Shown here: in pieces, positions 57,590-64,000 of the stretch
Numbering within the stretch: position 1 is the stretch's first letter
Layout: each line of letters begins with the position of its first letter
Assembly (NCBI GenBank): GCA_958496175.1
Contig: OY292274.1
Coordinates: forward strand, 62,444,630 to 62,508,629
Reading direction: 5' to 3'
DNA: 64,000 bases
From: Sisyra terminalis
Lineage: Eukaryota; Arthropoda; Insecta; Neuroptera; Sisyridae
Notes under the pieces: model-generated
What the model was told of the DNA's origin: nothing
Seen by the model: only the letters and a program-made list of their open reading frames with translations
The model's database searches: none
Position numbers and translations under genes: made by a program

Positions 57590-58417
57590 GCTAAGCTGTA
57601 ATTATTTTCAATGATGAATTCGACAAAAAAGAAACGATAAGAATTTCGAACAAAAAATTGAGTATTTAAACGAAATAATTGAGTGAATAAAATCGTGTGG
57701 GTCGAATTGTTTTACTTTTTTGGGGTGATAGTAATCATTGTAATTAATAATATGAAATAATTTTGCTGAAATTATTAAAAACGAGGCATTGTTTTTTGGT
57801 CTTTGTAATCAAACTTGTTTAATTAATTTCAAACTGATCAAAAACTTTTGCAAAGATCAAAAAGCATTTTCAGTACTTATCTGATACAAATTAATTAGTT
57901 TTTACGGCGAAAAAATCAAAGATTTATTTTTTGATATTTCTTAGAAACTTGACATATAAAAACTTAGGAAATTGTCAAAGCAGTTGTAAATTCCCAAAAG
58001 TATATAAACTTAATCCAACATTAAGGTATCTTTTCCATTTCTTTTAACGTTTAATTTATTTCTCTTATTATTGTTTTATTTCATTAGAAATGACCAGAAA
58101 ATAATATATATTTATAAAGAATCTGTATACATATAAAAAACTGATTGTTGAATCAAAGTTTCAGAAAATTTCATGAAAATTGGTCCAATACAAAATAGTA
58201 ACTTTTGGTGTAAACAAAAACAAAATTTAACATTTTTAAAAACTTGGCCAGTAGTCTAATATAATATAGATGGATAATAAGGCCTAATATTTTAACAAAC
58301 AGAAAAAACCATATAGTGTTCTTACGTTCGTTAATTTTAGTCAGAAATAATAGATATACATTAACCATGGTTATAGACTAAGAAATAAAACCAAATTTCT
58401 TTGGTAAGCCGTCGTCC

Positions 58418-58648
58418 TTAATTCTGAAGGACCTCTAAGAAAATATTTTTACCATCCGCTGATAAACCAACACACTTCTCATGATATCCTTCCACTTGCT
58501 GCACTTGCAACATTACTGCATGGTTGGTTATTTTTAAGTACTTCTTCCTTGAGAAGGTTGAGATTTTTTTTAACTTTATTGTAAAATCTTTTATATTAGT
58601 TTCGCGTTCTTGATTACGGAAAATTTTGAGGAAATAATTAAGGTACAC
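58418..58648 (-). CDS. Candidate coding frame, unidentified
   Basis: 76 codons on the minus strand: NQERETNIKDFTIKLKKIST, FSRKKYLKITNHAVMLQVQQ, VEGYHEKCVGLSADGKNIFL and EVLQN-stop. The protein-like composition stands out from neighbours. I recognise no family; it may be an exon, a transposon relic or chance. It lies upstream, in minus-strand sense, of the 57383-57589 frame, so both could belong to one gene, which is speculative. Confidence 0.25.
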   Translation of the reverse strand: MYLNYFLKIFRNQERETNIKDFTIKLKKISTFSRKKYLKITNHAVMLQVQQVEGYHEKCVGLSADGKNIFLEVLQN

Positions 58649-58766
58649 ACTTCCAGTTATTCAATCGTTGTGGATGAATCAATTTGGTGGATGGAATTAG
58701 TACCACCTTAAATTTTCATCTATTAAAATTTCAGCTCAATCGAAGTTAGTTTAACTAACGGTATTC

Positions 58767-58917
58767 CAGTGGATCAGACCCATAATGGCCAAATTTATTC
58801 GTGAATTAAAGTAAAAACAATGAAAAACGGGACATGAGCCGATTTTGTTGTGGTTGCTGTGGTTTTGAATTAAATTTTTGCGAATAATTTGGACCATAAT
58901 GGTTCTAATCCACGCTG
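58767..58917. mobile_element. Short MITE with CAG..CTG ends
   Basis: 151 bp; left CAGTGGATCAGACCCATAAT and right complement CAGCGTGGATTAGAACCATT. Inner arms share CCAAATT(T)ATTCG. No target duplication found. A hAT origin is possible from the CAG ends. Confidence 0.5.
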
Positions 58918-59199
58918 ACATGCCTAACATATTTATTAGTAAAATACTATAAATGTTATGTTTTCATTAGTTTATTTGTCTATGGTAATAATATTAAATA
59001 CATTTAAAAAATAAAGCGTTTTCAAATTGCCTGCGTAACAATTGATATGCACTTGATTATGTTACATGCAAATATTTTTTTATACATTATTAGAGGACCT
59101 GGTGAACGTCGTACCATCTAAGATTGAATTGCGAAAATCAATTGATATCGGTAATATTCCTACATTTTTAATTTTTAAATTACTAATATTAGCAATAAC
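58918..59199. other. No recognised feature
   Basis: AT-rich spacer. Confidence 0.5.
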
Positions 59200-59494
59200 T
59201 ATTTACAATTAAATTAATATACATTGCATTTAACTTATTTAAATCTACACCCTTAAAAACATTAAGCATGTTAAAACTCACAATTATCCGAAAAATCTTT
59301 AAATTCTCACCTATATATGAATTTAAACACAGACATAAATATTTCTAAACATATTTCTGTATTTGTCTATTTGTGCCTTTCAAAATTGAATTGTTTTTTT
59401 GGCCAATTCGATCCAAAGATCGTTATTAATCAGGGACTGGAAGCTTACTGTAAATATTCCTGTTTTCTTTAGTACTTCCTTAAACATATTAGTT
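59200..59494 (-). mobile_element. Helitron-like repeat block
   Basis: On the minus strand it shares the segment also seen at 10740-10870 and 46920-47070 (reads KEVLKKTGIFTV.., NNDL..ELA.., AQIDK.R..F.NIYVC when translated). It follows the Helitron protein remnant directly. Confidence 0.5.
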
Positions 59495-59760
59495 TTATGG
59501 GCTAAACGATATTATTTGTAAACTACTCTTTAGGTTTTGAATATTGGCCAAGGAGTTTTTACAATGATTTCTTATCCTACATACTAATGAGCGTAATGGA
59601 TCTAGTGATGGGACCAATGGGGGCAATTTTACTTTTTCACCAGCACAAAATGACCCAGTAGATTCACCACTGTATTTTAACGCCTTGCAATATTGGCAAA
59701 TGATTGTCATTTCCCCAATTGTTAAATATTACTAAGTAAAATACGTAAATAAACACATAT
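59495..59760 (-). pseudogene. Helitron-like Rep/helicase N-terminal domain remnant
   Basis: Minus-strand frame: CQYCKALKYSGESTGSFCAG, EKVKLPPLVPSLDPLRSLV, then LANIQNLKSSLQIISFSP. The C..C.A....E......CC..GKV.LPPL..P..PLRSL pattern is the start of the Helitron helicase-like N-terminal domain, followed in the family by an F...IR.YN..F.MTSFG segment that the last residues mimic. Helitrons move by rolling-circle replication using this Rep/helicase protein. Only the first 70 codons or so are left; the HUH nuclease and helicase are absent. Confidence 0.72.
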
Positions 59761-60597
59761 AAACAGAAATAAACTAATGAAACCATGAAATGAAATTTGG
59801 TTTGTTAATGAAAACATTAAAAATATTATTAAATTGTATTTATACGAAAAATTCAAGCGTATGCTCAACTGTTGATATGAAATACCATAGTACAAGCTTG
59901 AAGGCCAAAATGAGAGAATGGCAGCTTTAAATATGTCGTTTAAAGAATTTGGAACCAGTTTAAGGTATTTATTATTTGTTGTCAATTATAAAAACATTAA
60001 CACCTGATTCCGAATTCATTAGTAACTCCTTTGAATCGACATTTGTCTCACATTTTGGCCTTCTACTATGTTATCTCATACCACCCGTTGAGATCAGGTA
60101 AAATTCCTTTCACAACAGCTTGGAATTAAGCCGGTTTCGGTCACAATATTGATCATTATGGATTAAAGGTCGATAATTCGAACGTAAATTTCTGCCTACC
60201 TGCATTCTTTCGTATAATTCAATAACAGGTTTATTGATTTTGATAATATTTTGTTTTCAGGTACATCTTAGGCGTGTTTCGCCAAAAATAAGTATAAAGG
60301 TCACAAACAAGTCTAATCTAAACGGTTGTACCAATATTTTATTCTGGTTTTACTTTCGGTTCCAATTTAAAGACAGCTTTACTGTTTTAATAGAAACTTT
60401 GTTATTAAGTTCAAGTAATTTTTTGTCGGAAGAAAACGTTGCCTATTTACATTTAATTATTAATAATAAAAGTTGCATTTATAAGAAGCCTGATAAAAAT
60501 AATTAAATGGACATCCATTAATTGGATATGAATTAGACTCTTAAATTAAATATCTATGTTCTTTTTAAAGATATCAAACAATCAGCATATTTTAAAT
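59761..60597. other. No recognised feature
   Basis: A few frames of 80-90 codons (59722-59985, 60234-60506) have low-complexity, Phe/Ile-rich composition and no recognised motif. Confidence 0.45.
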
Positions 60598-60807
60598 CAG
60601 GAGTGGCCAACCCAAATTGTATTGCGGGTCACTTCGGAAATGCATCATAACTCCGCGGGCCACCATTAAAGTTATATCTCAAATTCTCCATACTAAACTT
60701 AGATACACTGTAAACATTTATAATATATTGATTTTCACCACTATGGTCATTATAAAATGTATACATTTTATAAAAGTCTGATGCATCTCGCGGGTTGGCC
60801 ACGTCTG
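60598..60807. mobile_element. Short hAT-like MITE with GGCCAACCC ends
   Basis: Left CAGGAGTGGCCAACCC and right complement CAGACGTGGCCAACCCGCGA; inner GCGGGTCAC/GCGGGCCACC words. CAGGGGTGGCCAAC-type ends are common in animal hAT MITEs. No clear 8-bp duplication seen. Confidence 0.6.
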
Positions 60808-60839
60808 AAAATTTCTGATTTAAATCAACAGTGAATAAT

Positions 60840-61040
60840 CTATGTTTTATCTACTTATATAGAAATGTTATGTTGGTTTGTGTAGATTTCAAAAACTCAA
60901 AAAGTTTTGCATCCATTTAGCTCAAATTTTGTCACGATATATAATCCGCTTTAATGATTGTTTTATCTTTTCTTGCGTCAGTAATATACCTGCGATCGCA
61001 AAAAAACGGCTTTTTCAATGGTCAATACAATAATCGTTAA
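60840..61040 (+). repeat. SINE/RTE-tail-like repeat, copy 2
   Basis: Plus-strand partner of 33550-33760: TATATAGAAATGTTATGTTG, GGTTTGTGTAGATTTCAAAA, AGTTTTGCATCCATTTAGCT, ending GGCTTTTTCAATGGTCAATA. Confidence 0.5.
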
Positions 61041-62639
61041 CTGTCAATACTTTATTGTTATGATCGTATAGTGATTTTTAGAAGTAAAGGTTCTCAAAAC
61101 GTAATTGATTAAAGTATATATTTAAGGTGAGTTATAATTGATACAACGAGGAATACTGCGGGTTGATAAGGGATGTGATTCTAATAATTTTCAAGCTTTT
61201 TTTTCCTTAATTCAATATATCTATTTACAATTATTGGCTGGCAGGACAACGTCTGTTGGGTGTAGCTATAATAGTATTTAATATTTTATGGTTTTAATTA
61301 ACTCATTAATGTCTTGATTTGGACTTATAGTTTTTATTTCATTTTAAGTTTCCCTATTTTATACTTTTTCTGATTTTTTTAGTTGTTATTTTCTGTCTCT
61401 TTATAACAAGAATTGTTTTTAGGGACTCTTGAGTTAATAAAATTCCGTAATCGAGAAATACTAAAAATTTGTTTGATACTAGGATCCAATGCAACACTTA
61501 CCAGTTTAATACACTCAACTATATTAAAAACTATTGATTTTCTTTTTAAAAATAACTAAAAACTATAAGAAATATTTATAAAACACTAATATTTATAATA
61601 CTATACAATTCTACAATGTTGTTTTCAAAATCCTAATGTGAATGAAAAATCTTAAAATCTGACTTAAATCCTATTATTTATAAGCTACTTTGCATTTAAC
61701 TTCCTGTATACAATTCCCATAACTTTTCTAAATCCATAAGGATAATAAATCTTTGCGTATAAACATCTGGCATTAGTTTGAGCACTTTTGTTATATTAGT
61801 TTACTTCCATTTATTTTTTATCGAAAAACTATACGAACAACTTAAAATAATGGAAATAAATAACTTTTTATTGCATCTTCTCTATGAAATTATTTTCATA
61901 TTTTATTTCTCGCATATAAGTCCAAAAATAAAAAAAAACTATTCTCATTTCATTACTAAAAATTTACCGTCACGATTTTCTGTTAAAAGCTTCTTTGCGA
62001 TAATAAGAATTTTATGAAAGTTAAAACTTTTACTACTTAACAACAATTTTTATTGAGTGAATTTGGAAGACATGATGCAAATTTTTTTGATCTTCTTGAA
62101 GAAAAAAGCCACTAAACTATATATATATTTTTTTGTAATAAAAACATTGTCAAATGTGTCACTTAAATCAAAGTAAGAAGCAAGCTTTCAAATTTGTCTT
62201 GAAATTCTCTCCTTTTATAATCTACGAACAATGACATAAAATATTTTCCTTTATAATATCATAAAAAGTTTTATTTCGACTAAATGACCAAAAGAAGAGA
62301 TTGTTCATTTGGTCGTTTTTTTTTTGCGTTCCTGTATAAAATCTAAAAGCAATTTTTTTTTTAAAAAAAGAAAATGGCAAAATATATTTTTTTTTTATTC
62401 AACGATGCTTGTTATGTTTTTAAAAGCTGTGTAAAAGCTCTGTTACTGAAAAATACAGTTTTAAGTTGACACATGTCCAATGCAGCACACAATATTTTTA
62501 TTTTTCTTCCTCTATCTATGGACTCATGCATTGGAAGGTGTAAATATATAAAATGGGTCAGCATATGACTGTAGTAATTTTATAAATATTTTCTCGATAC
62601 TTTTCACCTTTTAGCATGAATCTAAACTTGCATGAAAAT
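61041..62639. other. No recognised feature
   Basis: AT-rich with poly-T tracts (62318-62330, 62348-62358) and low-complexity frames only. Confidence 0.5.
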
Positions 62640-62780
62640 TGTCAAGTATAGTATTCATATCTCATATGATAAAATTCAGATCTTAGCTTTTATTTTCTTA
62701 AATAAGAAAATAATTCAGGTTGTTTAAGAGCTGTTTTTCGATTGTATGATTGACATATTTTGTAATTATTTTAATTTTAC
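62640..62780. repeat. Fragment shared with the 10105-10285 insert
   Basis: Two blocks, AATTCAGATCTTAGCTTTTA and ATGATTGACATATTTTGTAA, both occur in the 10105-10300 area. The first is in opposite orientation there and the second in the same orientation. Probably Penelope-like terminal sequence. Confidence 0.45.
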
Positions 62781-62819
62781 TATTTTACTATTATTATTAT
62801 TCATTAAAAAACGAAAAGA

Positions 62820-64000
62820 ATATCAACAAGGCCACTATCTGCATGAATATGTGCAGGTGTGCCTTTGACAAAACATGGGGCCTAAAACCAAGAATGGTAT
62901 GGTGGCTCTATACCATGATAATTAGACCAACATTAACCTACGGTGCTACCGTTTGGTGGCCAAAAGTGGAACAAACAACAGCACATAGAAGACTGGAAAC
63001 CATACAAAGGCAGGCCTGTCTTGGCATTACTGAAGCCATGAGCACCACTCCAACAACAGCCCTGGAAATCATTCTGAACTTGTCCCCCCCAGAGAATTTT
63101 TATCAAAGGGATGGCAAAGAAGGGATCATACAGACTGCAGCTCAACAATAGCCAAAATTAACCCAAAAAACCAGATTTGGGACACGCCAGAATTAACAAT
63201 GTAATTGACCATCCAAACTTCTGAATGATTCAAGACTACATGAAAACCAAATTTAGTTTTGAAATGCCTTTCGAGATCGAGATAAGTCAAAGAGACGATT
63301 GGCAGAAGAAAAACAAAATAATCCCTAGAGACAAAGTATGGTTCACTGACGGATCAAAGACACATGATGGCGTAGGCGCTGGAATATGGGGGGCAAATCC
63401 CAGGAAACGAATATTTGTAGGCCTGGGTAAAATGCCTACAGTATTCCAAGCAGAAGTCTATGCCATAATCATCTGTCTACAAGAAAATATGAGAAGAAAT
63501 TATTACAATAAAAATATAAGAATCTTCTCAGACAGCCAAGCCGCCATTAAAGCGATAGAAAATTACCAGACTAGCTCTAAACTGGTCTGGGAATGTAAAA
63601 CACTCCTCACCCAGTTGGCGACATCCAACAGGGTTACACTTGCTTGGGTGCCGGGGCACTCTGGTATCAAAGGCAACGAAGAGGCAGACGAACTCGCAAA
63701 GACGAATTCAAGAATGTCATTCATGGGTCCAGAGCTGGCTATAGACCTACCAAAGTGCATAACACTGGGTAGAATAGCTGAATGGACGCAGAATGAACAA
63801 ATAAAATCCTAGAATAACTATGCAGGAGGCAAGTTCTCAAAGGTCATGATAAAGAAACCTTTGAAAGAACATAACAAAAGAATTCTAAATCTAAGAAGGA
63901 CATCAAAACGCTGGTAGGCCTATTAACAGGACACTGCAATTTGAGGAAACATCTCCAAACTATAGGGAAGAACACAGAGTCAGCAACTTGCAGAAAATGT
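62820..64000 (+). pseudogene. I-like LINE with RNase H domain, 5'-truncated, runs off the right end
   Basis: 62826-63085 reads KATICMNMCRCAFDKTWGLK, MIIRPTLTYGATVWWPKVEQ and LGITEAMSTTPTTALEIILN, the polymerase thumb and end. A one-base slip in the C run at 63083-63089 moves the frame to FIKGMAKKGSYRLQLNNSQ. 63225-63812 is an open RNase H domain: Asp in VWFTDGSK, Glu in FQAEVYA, Asp in IFSDSQAAI, His in WVPGHSGIKGNEEAD and the last Asp there, so all catalytic residues are kept. It would degrade RNA of RNA-DNA hybrids during reverse transcription. A TAG then interrupts, and after another slip the end reads LVGLLTGHCNLRKHL and ATCRKC, a zinc-knuckle-like tail cut by the window edge. A few lesions only, so it is fairly young. 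Confidence 0.88.

Noticed and set aside
58767..58917. Possible 8-bp target duplication of the short MITE
   Set aside because: The flanks CGGTATTC and ACATGCCT do not match, so no duplication is claimed.
1..64000. CRISPR arrays, rRNA, operons or bacterial contamination
   Set aside because: No direct repeats with regular unique spacers, no rRNA-like conserved blocks and no dense co-directional genes; the content is eukaryotic throughout.

Overview
This window looks like non-coding, transposon-dense nuclear DNA from an animal, most likely an insect. It is strongly AT-rich, has almost no long open frames, and shows spliced (intron-bounded) coding sequence. Its repeats (mariner, Jockey/I-like LINEs, hAT, Helitron, Penelope-like, Gypsy) are typical of insect genomes. 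No bacterial operon, CRISPR array, rRNA or intact tRNA was seen. The species cannot be told from the sequence alone.

Host genes. The only host exon I recognise is one coding exon of a cholecystokinin/sulfakinin-type GPCR on the minus strand (7258-7455, TM3 end with an ERY motif through TM4). Its other exons were not found, so repeat-filled introns probably surround it. Three further minus-strand frames could be host exons but were not identified: 35358-35561 (best, phase 0 with splice-like borders), 57383-57589 and 58418-58648. A short acidic frame lies at 28363-28563.

Mobile elements, left to right. A 371-bp-period tandem repeat lies at the left edge. A TA-flanked MITE is at 2338-3241 and a long inverted repeat at 5596-6497. 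A TTAA-flanked element (8163-8864) has a second copy at 36775-37503. A hAT transposase relic (9781-10543) is split by an insert with a hammerhead-like motif. A Helitron-like copy (10555-11940) carries two nested MITEs. Long inverted-repeat elements lie at 13202-14018 and 16070-17097. An unclassified repeat occurs at 17188-17989 and, as a head-to-head pair, at 29830-30936. A palindromic MITE (20247-21291) is split by an RTE-like repeat. A 75/150-bp tandem array is at 25268-25717. A hAT element with a perfect 8-bp target duplication (26818-28297) contains a MULE-like element with a 9-bp duplication (26926-27636). A Gypsy integrase/LTR relic runs directly into a Penelope-like GIY-YIG relic (30940-32870). 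Another inverted-repeat element is at 34205-34997, and a hAT copy at 36358-37794 carries the second TTAA element. An intact mariner lies at 38329-39611. Further on are a DDE transposase relic (42060-42790), a 5'-truncated Jockey LINE with a 10-bp target duplication (42864-43595), a Helitron-like composite (45545-47340) holding an RTE-type relic and an inverted-repeat element with a hammerhead-like core in each arm, a second hAT copy (50165-50874), a 453-bp tandem duplication, a Jockey tail, more RTE-like copies, a Helitron protein relic (59495-59760), and an I-like LINE with RNase H running off the right end.

How the parts relate. There is no pathway here. The window is a record of nested insertions in intronic or intergenic DNA. 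The mariner is the only element whose complete protein and both ends survive. Every other coding remnant is truncated, frameshifted or stop-bearing. The most unusual signal is the recurrence of hammerhead-ribozyme-like cores (CTGATGA, a short hairpin, then GAAA) in at least five places, two of them facing each other in one inverted-repeat element.
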